A DNA stretch of 64,000 nucleotides from Isoptericola sp. AK164 (GTDB lineage: Bacteria; Actinomycetota; Actinomycetes; Actinomycetales; Cellulomonadaceae), in assembly GCF_029643425.1 (NCBI RefSeq), contig NZ_CP119106.1, forward strand, positions 620,001 to 684,000. Direction: 5' to 3'. Below, in pieces: positions 1 through 7,778 of this stretch. The notes beneath the pieces were generated by a model. The model saw only the letters and a list, made by a program, of their open reading frames with translations. It was not told the DNA's origin and did no database searches. Every line of letters starts with the position of its first letter. The stretch's first letter is position 1. The translations under genes and the position numbers were made by a program.

Positions 1-1017
1 GTCGGGGACGTCCTCGTCCTCGACGACGCCGGGGTGGCGGCCGGGCCGTCCGCGATGCCGCTGCGGCTGGACGCCGGCGTCGCCGCGGGGGACGCCGTCT
101 CCGGCCACTTCGACCCGATGATCGCCAAGGCGGTCGCGCACGGGGCCGACCGCGACGAGGCCCTGGCCCGCCTGGACGGTCTGCTGTCACGCCTCACCGT
201 GCTCGGCGTCGAGACCAACACCGGGTTCCTGCGGGACCTGCTCGCCGACCCCGACGTGCGGGCCGGCCGCCTGGACACGGGGCTGGTGGACCGCCTCACC
301 GCGCGTCCGGCCGGGACCGACGACGCGGGCGGGACCGTCGGAGCAGGTGGGGCGGGCCAGGTGGCCGCGGCGCTGCTCGCCGGACTGCCGGCACCGTCCG
401 ACGGTGGCGTGCCCGACCCGTGGGCCGCCGACGGCTGGCGTCTCAACGCCGGGGCCGCACCGCGCCGGATCGGCCTGCGGGGCCCGGACGGCACGGTGGC
501 CGACCTCGAGCTCGCCGGTGCGCGGGACGGCGCCACCCTCGTGCCCGACGACGGTGACCCCGTCGACGCCGCGCTCCGGCCCGCCGGCGGTCCGGCGCAC
601 CGGTGGCTGCTCACCACGGCCGGGCGGACCCGGCCGGTCTCGGCGCTGCGGGTCATCGCCGGCGACACCGACACCGTGTGGGTGGCCGTCGACGGCCGCA
701 CCTCCGCGTGGACGGTGCTCGACCGTGCCGCCCGGGCGAGCCTGCGCCGCGCCGAGCGGGTCGCCGGCGCCGCACCGGACGGCGGTACCGCCGTCGGCCC
801 CCTCGAGCTCCGGGCGAAGATGCCCGGCACGGTCACCGCGACCCACCCCGCAGGACCCGTCGACGCCGGCGCCGCCGTCGTCGTCGTCGAAGCCATGAAG
901 ATGGAACACCCCCTCACCGCACCGGCCGCAGGGACCCTGCGCGTCCTGGTGCGCCCCGGCGACCAGGTCCGCCTCGACCAGGTGGTCGCCGTCGTCGAGC
1001 GCGAAGGAGCGTCATGA
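1..1017 (+). CDS. Acyl-CoA carboxylase alpha subunit (biotin carboxylase/BCCP), 3' part
   Basis: C-terminal 338 codons of a biotin-dependent acyl-CoA carboxylase alpha chain; the frame is open from base 1, so the N-terminal biotin carboxylase domain lies outside the window. The last ~65 residues form a biotinyl carrier domain with the canonical EAMKM motif, whose biotinylated lysine codon is at 898-900, followed by hydrophobic strands ending in VVAVVER. The middle is the variable BT-type linker. The stop overlaps the next start (ATGA at 1014-1017), so the genes are translationally coupled. Followed by an acyl-CoA dehydrogenase, a MaoC-like protein and a CitE-like lyase, it matches the mycobacterial accA1 leucine-degradation operon order. 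Methylcrotonyl-CoA carboxylation is therefore the likely role (inference); propionyl- or acetyl-CoA carboxylase activity cannot be excluded from this part. Confidence 0.9.
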   Translation, partial: VGDVLVLDDAGVAAGPSAMPLRLDAGVAAGDAVSGHFDPMIAKAVAHGADRDEALARLDGLLSRLTVLGVETNTGFLRDLLADPDVRAGRLDTGLVDRLTARPAGTDDAGGTVGAGGAGQVAAALLAGLPAPSDGGVPDPWAADGWRLNAGAAPRRIGLRGPDGTVADLELAGARDGATLVPDDGDPVDAALRPAGGPAHRWLLTTAGRTRPVSALRVIAGDTDTVWVAVDGRTSAWTVLDRAARASLRRAERVAGAAPDGGTAVGPLELRAKMPGTVTATHPAGPVDAGAAVVVVEAMKMEHPLTAPAAGTLRVLVRPGDQVRLDQVVAVVEREGAS

Positions 1018-2195
1018 TCGCCGATACCTCGTCCACCGCCCTGACCGACCGTCAGCGCAAGCTCAGCCAGACCGTCCGCGAGTTCGCCGACGAGGTCGTC
1101 GCGCCGGCGGCGTACCAGTACGACACCGAGCGGCGCCTGCCGATCGAGATCATCCACCAGATGGGCGAGCTCGGGTTGTTCGGGCTGCCGTTCCCCACCG
1201 AGGTCGGCGGGCAGGGCGAGGACTACGTCTCGCTGTGCCTCGCGGTCGAGGCGCTCGCCCGCGTCGACCAGTCCATCGCCGTCACGCTCGAGGCCGGCGT
1301 CGGGCTCGGCATCATGCCGATCTACCGGCACGGCACCGACGCCCAGCGCGAGCAGTGGCTGCCCGACCTCGTCTCGGGCCGCGCGCTGGGCGCGTTCGGG
1401 CTCACCGAGGCCGGTGCCGGGTCCGACGCCGGAGCCACCCGCACCACTGCCCGCCTCGAGTCCGGAGCGGCAGGCGACGAGTGGGTCATCGACGGGTCCA
1501 AGCAGTTCATCACCAACTCCGGGACCCCGATCACCAGCGTCGTGACCATCACCGCCGTCACCGACCGGCGCGACGACGGGACGCCCGAGCTGTCCACCAT
1601 CCTCGTCCCGGCCGGCACCCCGGGCCTGACGGTCGGGGAGAGCTACGACAAGGTCGGCTGGCACACCTCGGACACCCACCCCCTGACCCTCGAGGGCGTG
1701 CGGGTGCCGGCGTCGAACCTGCTCGGCGAGCGCGGGCGCGGGTACGCGAACTTCCTGCGGGCGCTCGACGAGGGGCGCATCGCCTTCGCGGCGCTGGCCA
1801 CCGGTGCCGCCCAGGGCTGCCTCGAGGAGGCCGTGCGGTACGCGACGGAGCGCGAGGTGTTCGGCCACGCCATCGGGCAGAACCAGCACATCGCGTTCAC
1901 CATCGCGCGCATGCAGGCCCGCGTGCACGCCGCCCGGCTGTGCTGGCTCGACGCCGCCCAGAAGCTCATCCACGGCAAGCCCTTCAAGGCCGAGGCGTCC
2001 GTCGCCAAGCTGACCTCCGGCGAGGCGGCGATGGCCAACGCCCGCGACGCCTCGCAGATCTTCGGCGGCTACGGGTTCCTCAACGAGAACCCCGTGGCCC
2101 GGCACTACCGCGACGCCAAGGTGCTCGAGGTCGGCGAGGGCACCACCGAGGTGCAGCTCATGATCATCGCCCGCGACCTCGGGCTCACCGCCTGA
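1014..2195 (+). CDS. Acyl-CoA dehydrogenase (isovaleryl-CoA dehydrogenase-like)
   Basis: A 393-residue FAD-dependent acyl-CoA dehydrogenase of normal family length. It has the N-terminal helical domain, the flavin-contact segment GAFGLTEAGAGSDAG near residue 125, an ITNSG strand, and the C-terminal IFGGYGF and EGTTE motifs; the catalytic glutamate in this subclass lies in the C-terminal part. It would oxidise a short branched acyl-CoA to the 2-enoyl-CoA and pass electrons to ETF. The start is the ATG overlapping the upstream stop; GAAGGAG six bases before it is a good ribosome site. Position between the carboxylase and the MaoC/CitE genes corresponds to mycobacterial fadE19, so isovaleryl-CoA is the favoured substrate (inference). 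Confidence 0.92.
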   Translation: MIADTSSTALTDRQRKLSQTVREFADEVVAPAAYQYDTERRLPIEIIHQMGELGLFGLPFPTEVGGQGEDYVSLCLAVEALARVDQSIAVTLEAGVGLGIMPIYRHGTDAQREQWLPDLVSGRALGAFGLTEAGAGSDAGATRTTARLESGAAGDEWVIDGSKQFITNSGTPITSVVTITAVTDRRDDGTPELSTILVPAGTPGLTVGESYDKVGWHTSDTHPLTLEGVRVPASNLLGERGRGYANFLRALDEGRIAFAALATGAAQGCLEEAVRYATEREVFGHAIGQNQHIAFTIARMQARVHAARLCWLDAAQKLIHGKPFKAEASVAKLTSGEAAMANARDASQIFGGYGFLNENPVARHYRDAKVLEVGEGTTEVQLMIIARDLGLTA

Positions 2196-2205
2196 AGGAG
2201 ACGCC

Positions 2206-2703
2206 ATGCGTGAGGAGACCCAGCGCGGGTACTACTACGACGAGCTGGAGCCGGACGTGCGCTACGTGCACCGGCCCGGGCGCACGATGACCGAGGCCGA
2301 CGACGTGCTGTTCACCTCGGTGACGATGAATCCGCAGGCCCTGCACCTCGACGCGGCGTGGGCGGCGACCCAGCCGTTCGGGCGGCCCCTGGTCAACTCG
2401 ATGCTCACCCTCGCCACGCTCGTCGGGCTGTCGGTGGCGCACCTGACCCGGGGCACCATCGTGGCCAACCTCGGGTTCACCGACGTCCGGTTCCCGGCCC
2501 CGATGTTCCACGGGGACACCCTGTACGGCGAGACCGTCGTGACGGGTCGGCGCCTCTCGGCGTCGCGCCCGGGCCAGGGCATCGTCACCCTGGAGCACAC
2601 CGGACGGAACCAGGACGGGGACGTGGTCGCGACCGCGACCCGGTCGGTGCTGATGTGGACCCGCGCCGCCCACGAGGCCGACACCGCCGGGGAGACCCCA
2701 TGA
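2206..2703 (+). CDS. MaoC-family acyl-CoA dehydratase-like protein
   Basis: 165 residues with a single hot-dog fold of the MaoC dehydratase family. Family signatures include the MTEADDVLFTSVTMNPQALH region, where D/N and H occupy the usual active-site places, and the GDTLYGETVV strand. The start ATG follows GAAGGAG at 2194-2200, which straddles the end of the previous gene. The stop overlaps the next start (ATGA, 2700-2703). Its position matches Rv2499c of the mycobacterial leucine operon, a MaoC-like protein next to citE. Likely enoyl-CoA hydration of a branched substrate, possibly together with the CitE-like lyase; the exact reaction is not shown by sequence. Confidence 0.88.
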   Translation: MREETQRGYYYDELEPDVRYVHRPGRTMTEADDVLFTSVTMNPQALHLDAAWAATQPFGRPLVNSMLTLATLVGLSVAHLTRGTIVANLGFTDVRFPAPMFHGDTLYGETVVTGRRLSASRPGQGIVTLEHTGRNQDGDVVATATRSVLMWTRAAHEADTAGETP

Positions 2704-3566
2704 GCCCGCGACCGTTCACCCTCGGCCCGGCGCTGCTGTTCTGCCCCGCCGACCGTGCCGACCGGTACGCCAAGGCCGCCGAGCGGGCCGACGCCGTCAT
2801 CCTCGACCTGGAGGACGGCGTCGACCCGGCGGCCCGCGCCGACGCGCGCCGGGCCGTGCGCGAGCATCCCCTCGACCCGGCACGCACGATCGTGCGGGTC
2901 AACCCCGTCGGGACCGCGGACCACCAGCGCGACCTCGACGCGCTGGCCGACACCCCCTACCGGGTGCTCATGCTGCCCAAGGCGGACGGCCGGTACGTCG
3001 GACCCCTGCTGCGGCCCGACGGCGGCCCGTACGCCATCGTCGCGCTGTGCGAGACGGCGGCCGGCGTGGTGGCGGCCCCGGCGCTCGCCGCGCGGCCGGA
3101 CGTGGTGGCACTGGCCTGGGGTGCCGAGGACCTCGTGGCCTCGCTCGGCGGGACCTCGAGCCGACGGGCCGACGGCGGCTACCGGGACGTGGCCCGGCAC
3201 GCCCGGTCGGCGGTGCTGCTGGCCGCCGCGGCGGCGGGCAAGGCCGCGATCGACGCCGTGCACCTCGACCTGGAGGACCTCGACGGGGTGCGGGCGGAGG
3301 CCGAGGACGCGGTCGCCGTGGGCTTCGCGGCGACGCTGTGCGTGCACCCCTCGCACGCCGCCGCGGTGCGCGAGGCCTACGTGCCGTCGCCGGACCAGGT
3401 GGCCCACGCGCGGGCCGTGCTCGCGGCGGCGGCCGGCTCGCCGGGGGCGTCGTCGTCGGGCAGCGGTGCGAGCCGTGTGGACGGCCAGATGGTCGACGCG
3501 CCGCTGCTGCGGCACGCCGAGTCGGTGCTCGCCCGGGCCGAGGGGGTCACGAGCGGCGGGCGTTAG
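2700..3566 (+). CDS. HpcH/HpaI aldolase / CitE-like CoA-ester lyase
   Basis: 288-residue TIM-barrel lyase of the CitE beta-subunit-like family. Recognisable blocks are the LLFCPADRADRYAKA start, AVILDLEDGVDP (acidic metal ligand region), TIVRVNP, LMLPKAD, ALCETAAGV (conserved metal-binding Glu) and LAWGAEDL. There is no accompanying citrate lyase alpha or gamma subunit, so it acts alone. The synteny is that of Rv2498c, reported as a bifunctional citramalyl-CoA and (3R)-HMG-CoA lyase in itaconate and leucine metabolism; that function is inferred here from context. The C-terminal tail (SPGASSSGSG region) is low-complexity. The TAG stop forms part of a possible -10 box for the next gene. Confidence 0.87.
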   Translation: MSPRPFTLGPALLFCPADRADRYAKAAERADAVILDLEDGVDPAARADARRAVREHPLDPARTIVRVNPVGTADHQRDLDALADTPYRVLMLPKADGRYVGPLLRPDGGPYAIVALCETAAGVVAAPALAARPDVVALAWGAEDLVASLGGTSSRRADGGYRDVARHARSAVLLAAAAAGKAAIDAVHLDLEDLDGVRAEAEDAVAVGFAATLCVHPSHAAAVREAYVPSPDQVAHARAVLAAAAGSPGASSSGSGASRVDGQMVDAPLLRHAESVLARAEGVTSGGR

Positions 3567-3569
3567 GGT
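3564..3569 (+). promoter_or_regulatory. Candidate -10 box TAGGGT for the thymidine kinase gene
   Basis: TAGGGT overlaps the stop codon of the CitE-like gene. A start site about 7 nt downstream would leave a ~45-nt leader carrying the GGGGGAGG ribosome site. No good -35 is visible. Confidence 0.35.
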
Positions 3570-3619
3570 GCTGTCCGGCGGGACCCGGCCCGCCACCGAC
3601 GAGCGGGGGAGGTGCACCG

Positions 3620-4219
3620 GTGGAGCTGTCGCTGGTGCTCGGCCCGATGAAGTCCGGCAAGTCGCTCGACCTCATCGCGCAGATGGCGCCGCTGGCCTAC
3701 TCGCGGCTCAGCTGCGCGGTGGTGCAGTCGTCCCGCCACGTGCGCGACGACAAGATCGTCTCGCGCACGGGCGCGTCGGTGCCGACGATCAAGCTGGAGA
3801 CCCTCGAACCGCTGCTGCACACGACCGAGGACGTCGTGGCCATCGACGAGGTCCACATGTTCACCCCGGCCGACGTGCGGGTCGTCGAGGAGCTCGTGCT
3901 GCGCGGCACCCGGGTGCTGGCCTGCGGCATCGACCTGGACCACCGCGGCGAGCTGTTCGCCACCATCCGCGCCCTGCTGGAGCTCGGGCCGACCGACGTG
4001 CGCTACCGGCGGGCGGTGTGCGACCGCTGCCAGGACCTGCACGCCGCGTTCACCCAGGTGCTGCGCGACGGCGTGCCGTTCCTGGAGCCGCTCGGCGCGT
4101 CCGAGCCGCTGCCCGACGACGGCACCTTCACCTACGAGGCGCTGTGCCGACGCTGCTTCGTGCTGCCGGAGACGGCGATCGTCACCGGTTCCACCGTGCC
4201 GCGTCCGGCCCGTCCGTGA
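3620..4219 (+). CDS. tdk: Thymidine kinase (type II, TK1-like)
   Basis: 199-residue thymidine kinase of the TK1/type II family, phosphorylating thymidine with ATP in nucleotide salvage. Seen: P-loop GPMKSGKS at residues 8-15, AIDEVHMF (Walker B and catalytic Glu, family consensus DE.QF), CGIDLDHRGE (lasso/nucleotide region), and two zinc-binding pairs CDRC and CRRC. The GTG start is chosen because GGGGGAGG lies 8 nt upstream and the P-loop then sits at the usual distance from the N-terminus; an upstream in-frame extension is just open reading frame. H in place of the usual glutamine after the catalytic Glu is a modest deviation. Not functionally related to the operon upstream. Confidence 0.9.
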   Translation: MELSLVLGPMKSGKSLDLIAQMAPLAYSRLSCAVVQSSRHVRDDKIVSRTGASVPTIKLETLEPLLHTTEDVVAIDEVHMFTPADVRVVEELVLRGTRVLACGIDLDHRGELFATIRALLELGPTDVRYRRAVCDRCQDLHAAFTQVLRDGVPFLEPLGASEPLPDDGTFTYEALCRRCFVLPETAIVTGSTVPRPARP

Positions 4220-4232
4220 CACGATCGGAGAC

Positions 4233-4952
4233 GTGACGACGACGCGCGACGACCGCTCCCACCGGATCCTCGTCCTGGCCGGCCGCGGCCGCTACGAGGA
4301 CCCGTGGCACGACCACGCCGCCACGAGCCACCGCCTGGCCGAGGTGCTGGGGGACCTCACCGTGCATGGCCGCTCGACCTCCGTGGTCGTGCGGTCCACC
4401 TTCCCGGACGCGCTCGACGACCTGGACGCGGTCGACCTGCTGGTCGTCAACTCCGGGACGTCCTGGCCGGGGTTCCTCGAGGCCGGTATCGGGCCCGACG
4501 ACGAGGCGTGGCGGCCCTTCCACTCCGCGCTGTCCCGCTGGGCCCGGGACGGCGGCCGCGTGCTGGCCGTGCACCAAGCGGCGAACACGTTCGCGGACTC
4601 GGAGGACTGGCGGGACCTGCTGGGCGGCCGCTGGGTCCCGGGGGAGTCGTACCACCCGCCGTTCGGCCCGGCCACGGTGCGGCTCGCCACCGGCGGGCAC
4701 CCCATCGTCGCCGGGGCGCCCGACACGGTCGAGCTGGAGGACGAGCGCTACTGCGACCTGCGGGTCGCGGAGTCCTCGGAGGTGCTGGGCTGGGTGCCGG
4801 ACGACGAGGGCGCCTCGCAGCCGGTGCTCTGGGCGACCGAGGAGCACGGCGGCCGGACCGTGTACTGCGGGCTGGGCCACGACGTCCGGGCCTACGACTC
4901 GCCGTCGTACCTGCGGCTGCTGGCGCGGGCGGCCACCTGGCTGCTGTCCTGA
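4233..4952 (+). CDS. ThuA-like domain protein
   Basis: 239-residue ThuA-family protein with a class I glutamine-amidotransferase-like flavodoxin fold. Segments supporting this are ILVLAGRGRYEDPWHD, VDLLVVNSG near residue 70, GGRVLAVHQAANTF, the HPI.AG block after residue 155, ERYCDLRV, and the C-terminal GLGHDVRAYDSP. Members are linked to sugar and trehalose utilisation but the biochemical activity is not settled. The GTG start is preceded by CACGAT and 7 nt, matching the leaderless pattern seen elsewhere in this window. It converges on trmL with a short GC-palindrome between. Function in this organism is unknown. Confidence 0.75.
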   Translation: MTTTRDDRSHRILVLAGRGRYEDPWHDHAATSHRLAEVLGDLTVHGRSTSVVVRSTFPDALDDLDAVDLLVVNSGTSWPGFLEAGIGPDDEAWRPFHSALSRWARDGGRVLAVHQAANTFADSEDWRDLLGGRWVPGESYHPPFGPATVRLATGGHPIVAGAPDTVELEDERYCDLRVAESSEVLGWVPDDEGASQPVLWATEEHGGRTVYCGLGHDVRAYDSPSYLRLLARAATWLLS

Positions 4953-4959
4953 TCGCCGC

Positions 4960-4973
4960 GTCCCCCGGGGGAC
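4960..4973. terminator. Short GC palindrome between convergent genes
   Basis: GTCCCCCGGGGGAC is a perfect 14-base palindrome between the stops of the ThuA-like gene and trmL. It has no T-tract, and with no natural loop its terminator role is only plausible. Confidence 0.35.
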
Positions 4974-4981
4974 GGCCCGGT

Positions 4982-5473
4982 TCAGGACCCGGCGAAGCCG
5001 GTCTGCCGCCATGCCTCGTAGATGGCGATCGAGGCCGAGTTCGTGAGGTTCAGCGAGCGGCGTCCGGGCAGCATCGGGATCTTCAGCTGGTCGGTGACCC
5101 GCGGGTGCGCCAGCACCTCCTCCGGGAGACCGGTGGGCTCGGGGCCGAAGAGGAGCACGTCGCCGGGCGCGTAGGTCACGTCCGTGTACGACGTCGTGGC
5201 GCGGGTGGAGAAGGCGAAGACGCGGGCGTCGGGGAGGGCGTCGAGGGCGGCGTCCAGGCTGGGGTGCACGTCCATGACGGCCAGGTCGTGGTAGTCGAGG
5301 CCGGCCCGCTTGAGCTTCGCCTCGGACAGGTCGAAACCGAGGGGCTCGACCAGGTGCAGCCGCGCGCCGGTCACCGCGGCGAGCCGGATCGCCGAGCCGG
5401 TGTTGCCGGGGATGCGCGGCTCGAAGTAGACGATGTGGGCGAACGGCGCGGTGGGCTGGTCTGGGGCGGGCAC
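4982..5473 (-). CDS. trmL: tRNA (cytidine(34)-2'-O)-methyltransferase, SPOUT family
   Basis: 163-residue SpoU/TrmL methyltransferase that 2'-O-methylates the wobble base of tRNA-Leu isoacceptors using SAM. The three trefoil-knot motifs are present: FEPRIPGNTGSAIRLAA, LLFGPEPTGLP and SLNLTNSASIAIYEAWRQ. The length fits the minimal TrmL class without an extra RNA-binding domain. The GTG start at 5473 is preceded on its strand by GAGAAT plus 7 nt, consistent with leaderless transcription. It diverges from the oxidoreductase at 5611, and a long palindrome lies between the two promoters. Confidence 0.9.
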   Translation of the reverse strand: MPAPDQPTAPFAHIVYFEPRIPGNTGSAIRLAAVTGARLHLVEPLGFDLSEAKLKRAGLDYHDLAVMDVHPSLDAALDALPDARVFAFSTRATTSYTDVTYAPGDVLLFGPEPTGLPEEVLAHPRVTDQLKIPMLPGRRSLNLTNSASIAIYEAWRQTGFAGS

Positions 5474-5507
5474 GACGACGATTCTCCCACCGCGCGTCAG
5501 GGTGTCG

Positions 5508-5569
5508 GGTCGGCAGCTCGTCGCCGGATCGGCAGTCCGGAGTGCCGATCCCGCGACGAACTGCCGACC
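5508..5569. repeat. Long inverted repeat, 27-nt arms, 8-nt loop
   Basis: Arms 5508-5534 and 5543-5569 match at 25 of 27 positions, with loop GTCCGGAG. Each arm contains the hexamer TCGGCA twice with starts 19 bp apart (5510 and 5529). It lies between two divergent promoters, unlike the other long palindromes of the window, so a pure terminator role does not fit here. Confidence 0.85.
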
Positions 5570-5598
5570 AGATCGGGCGAGGATCCGGCCTCCGCCCC

Positions 5599-5604
5599 TA
5601 GGCT
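5599..5604 (+). promoter_or_regulatory. -10 box TAGGCT, leaderless promoter of the MDR oxidoreductase
   Basis: TAGGCT is followed by six bases and the ATG at 5611. This supports that start over the in-frame ATG at 5632. Confidence 0.55.
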
Positions 5605-5610
5605 CAATGG

Positions 5611-6720
5611 ATGGAGCCGATCCCAGCCCAGATGAAGGCGGTCCAGCTCGTGGGTCACGGAGGCCTGGACCAGCTCGTGTTCCGTGACGACGTCCCCACC
5701 CCGACGCCCGGGCCCGGCGAGGTCCTCATCGACGTCCACGCGTGCGGGATGAACAACACCGACGTGTGGGTGCGCGAAGGCGCCTACGGCACCGAGACCG
5801 ACGCCGCTGAGGTCTCCACCTGGCGGCGCGGCCGGTCGACGCTCGAGTTCCCCCGCATCCAGGGCACCGACACCGTCGGGGAGATCGTCGCCGTCGGCGA
5901 GGGCGTCCCTGCCGGGCGGGTCGGCGAGCGCGTCATGGTCGACTTCTCGATCTACAACAGGCCGGAGGGCGACGACTCCCTGGCCGACATCGACTACATC
6001 GGCCACGGCCGCGACGGCGGGTACGCGGAGTACCAGACGGTGCCGGCCGAGAACGCCTACGAGATCACCAGCGACATCACCGACGCCCAGCTCGCCACCT
6101 TCTGCTGCGCCTACCTGACGGCCGAGCAGATGCTCGACCGGGCCCGGCTGGCCGACGGCGAGCGCGTCCTGGTCACCGGGGCCTCCGGCGGCGTGGGGTC
6201 GGCGATCGTCCAGCTCGCCCGGGTCCGCGGCGCGATCCCCTACGCGGTCACCAGCGCCGGCAAGGAGGACGCCCTGCGCGAGATCGGCGCCGAGGACGTG
6301 ATCCTGCGCGACGCCGACGACCTCGTGTCCGAGGTGGCGCGCGTCGTCGACGGCCCTGTGGACGTCGTGGCGGACCTCGTGGCCGGACCGATGTTCAACG
6401 ACCTGCTGCGCATCCTGCGTCCGGAGGGCCGGTACACCACGGCCGGGGCGATCGGCGGGCCGGTCGTGAACCTGGACCTGCGCACGATGTACCTCAAGCA
6501 GCTCGAGCTGCACGGGTCCTCGCAGGGCACCCGCACGGCGTTCCGGCGGCTGGTCCGGTACATCGAGAACGGTGACATCGAGCCGCTGCTGGATCGGACG
6601 TTCCCGCTGTCCGACTTCCACGACGCGCAGCGCACGTTCATGAGCAAGACCTACATCGGCAAGCTGGTCGTGGTTCCCGACCGGCACTGGGAGACCGTGG
6701 GGGCGTCCTATGCACCGTGA
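5611..6720 (+). CDS. Zinc-independent MDR-family oxidoreductase
   Basis: 369-residue medium-chain dehydrogenase/reductase of the quinone-oxidoreductase type. The Rossmann motif GASGGVGSAIVQLA is near residue 190, and the N-terminal GroES-like part reads CGMNNTD where zinc alcohol dehydrogenases have a cysteine/histidine ligand pattern. The structural-zinc four-cysteine lobe is also absent, replaced by an acidic loop. So NAD(P)H-dependent reduction of an enone or quinone is likelier than alcohol oxidation. An unusual insert of ~25 residues (around TETDAAEVSTWRRGRST) precedes the IQGTDTVGEIVAVG core. The gene overlaps the downstream proline-racemase-family gene by 11 bp, so the two probably act together; substrate unknown. 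Confidence 0.82.
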   Translation: MEPIPAQMKAVQLVGHGGLDQLVFRDDVPTPTPGPGEVLIDVHACGMNNTDVWVREGAYGTETDAAEVSTWRRGRSTLEFPRIQGTDTVGEIVAVGEGVPAGRVGERVMVDFSIYNRPEGDDSLADIDYIGHGRDGGYAEYQTVPAENAYEITSDITDAQLATFCCAYLTAEQMLDRARLADGERVLVTGASGGVGSAIVQLARVRGAIPYAVTSAGKEDALREIGAEDVILRDADDLVSEVARVVDGPVDVVADLVAGPMFNDLLRILRPEGRYTTAGAIGGPVVNLDLRTMYLKQLELHGSSQGTRTAFRRLVRYIENGDIEPLLDRTFPLSDFHDAQRTFMSKTYIGKLVVVPDRHWETVGASYAP

Positions 6721-7768
6721 GCGCACGCTGCACCTGATCGACACGCAGTCCGGCGGCGACGTCTCGCGCATCGTGACCGCCGGCGTCGAACCCCTGCCCG
6801 GGGCCACCGTGCTCGAGAAGGCCCGCTACCTGCAGCACGAGGGCGACGGCCTGCGGCGGCTGCTGCTGTCCGAGCCGTACGGCGACCCGGCGATGTCGGT
6901 GGACCTCATCGTCGAGCCGAGCCACCCCGAGGCCCAGGCCGGGTACATCATCATGGAGGCGATGGGCTACCCGTTGTACTCCGGGTCGAACACGATCTGT
7001 ACGGCGACGGCGCTGCTGTCCAGCGGCATGATCCCGATGGTCGAGGGGGAGCAGAGCGTCGTGCTCGAGTCCCCGGCCGGCCTGGCCCGCGTCACGGCGC
7101 ACAACGCGGGCGGCCGGGTCCGGTCCATCACCACCCAGGGCGAGCCCGCCTACGTGGCCGACGAAGGGCTGTCCGTCGAGGTGCCGCACTACGGCCACGT
7201 CGAGTTCGACCTCGTGTGGTCCGGGGCCTACTACGCGCTCATCGACGCCGGGCGGTACGGGTTCACCATCGACGCCGAGAGCCAGATCGCGCTCACCGCG
7301 TTCGGCGACGCCTTCGTGCGGGCCGCGCGGCCCGGGCTGCGCGAGGAGCACCCCGAGCTGGGCCACGTCGGCCCGCTGCCGTTCGCCCACTTCATGGGCC
7401 CGGTCCGGCAGCTCGGCGAGGGGCGCTACGAGTCGCCGTCGGCCACCTACGTGCACCCGGGCGTGCTGTGCCGCAGCCCCACCGGGACAGGGACCTCGGC
7501 GCGCCTGGCCCTGATGGCCCGTCGCGGCCAGATCGCCCGCGGGGAGTCCCTCGAGACGATCTCGCCCCGGGGCAACCGGTTCGTCGGCACCGTGCTGGAC
7601 GAGGCGCGGGTGGGCGAGTACGGGGCGCTGCACTCGACGATCACCGGCGGTGCCCGGCTGCTGGCGCACTCGCAGATCACCGTCGACCTGGACGACCCGC
7701 TCGTGGACGCCTCCGACCTGGAGCACGTGCTGGTCGCCCAGGCGCCCGTGCCGCCCGGCGCGTACTGA
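6710..7768 (+). CDS. Proline-racemase-family protein lacking both catalytic cysteines
   Basis: 352-residue member of the proline racemase / hydroxyproline epimerase / trans-3-hydroxyproline dehydratase superfamily, recognisable by IDTQSGGDVSRIV, EPSHPEAQAGYIIMEAMGY, and the C-terminal CRSPTGTGTSARLA. The two acid/base positions, normally Cys/Cys in racemases and Cys/Thr in dehydratases, are Ser91 (YSGSNTI) and Thr258 (SPTGTG) here. It therefore cannot be a classic proline racemase. Dehydratase-like or novel chemistry is possible. The start overlaps the end of the MDR oxidoreductase, implying coupled translation and a shared pathway. I cannot name the substrate. Confidence 0.85.
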   Translation: MHRERTLHLIDTQSGGDVSRIVTAGVEPLPGATVLEKARYLQHEGDGLRRLLLSEPYGDPAMSVDLIVEPSHPEAQAGYIIMEAMGYPLYSGSNTICTATALLSSGMIPMVEGEQSVVLESPAGLARVTAHNAGGRVRSITTQGEPAYVADEGLSVEVPHYGHVEFDLVWSGAYYALIDAGRYGFTIDAESQIALTAFGDAFVRAARPGLREEHPELGHVGPLPFAHFMGPVRQLGEGRYESPSATYVHPGVLCRSPTGTGTSARLALMARRGQIARGESLETISPRGNRFVGTVLDEARVGEYGALHSTITGGARLLAHSQITVDLDDPLVDASDLEHVLVAQAPVPPGAY

Positions 7769-7778
7769 CGCCGTCGGG

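Noticed and set aside
6710-7768. Annotation as proline racemase
   Set aside because: Both catalytic cysteines are missing (Ser91, Thr258), so racemase activity is unlikely.
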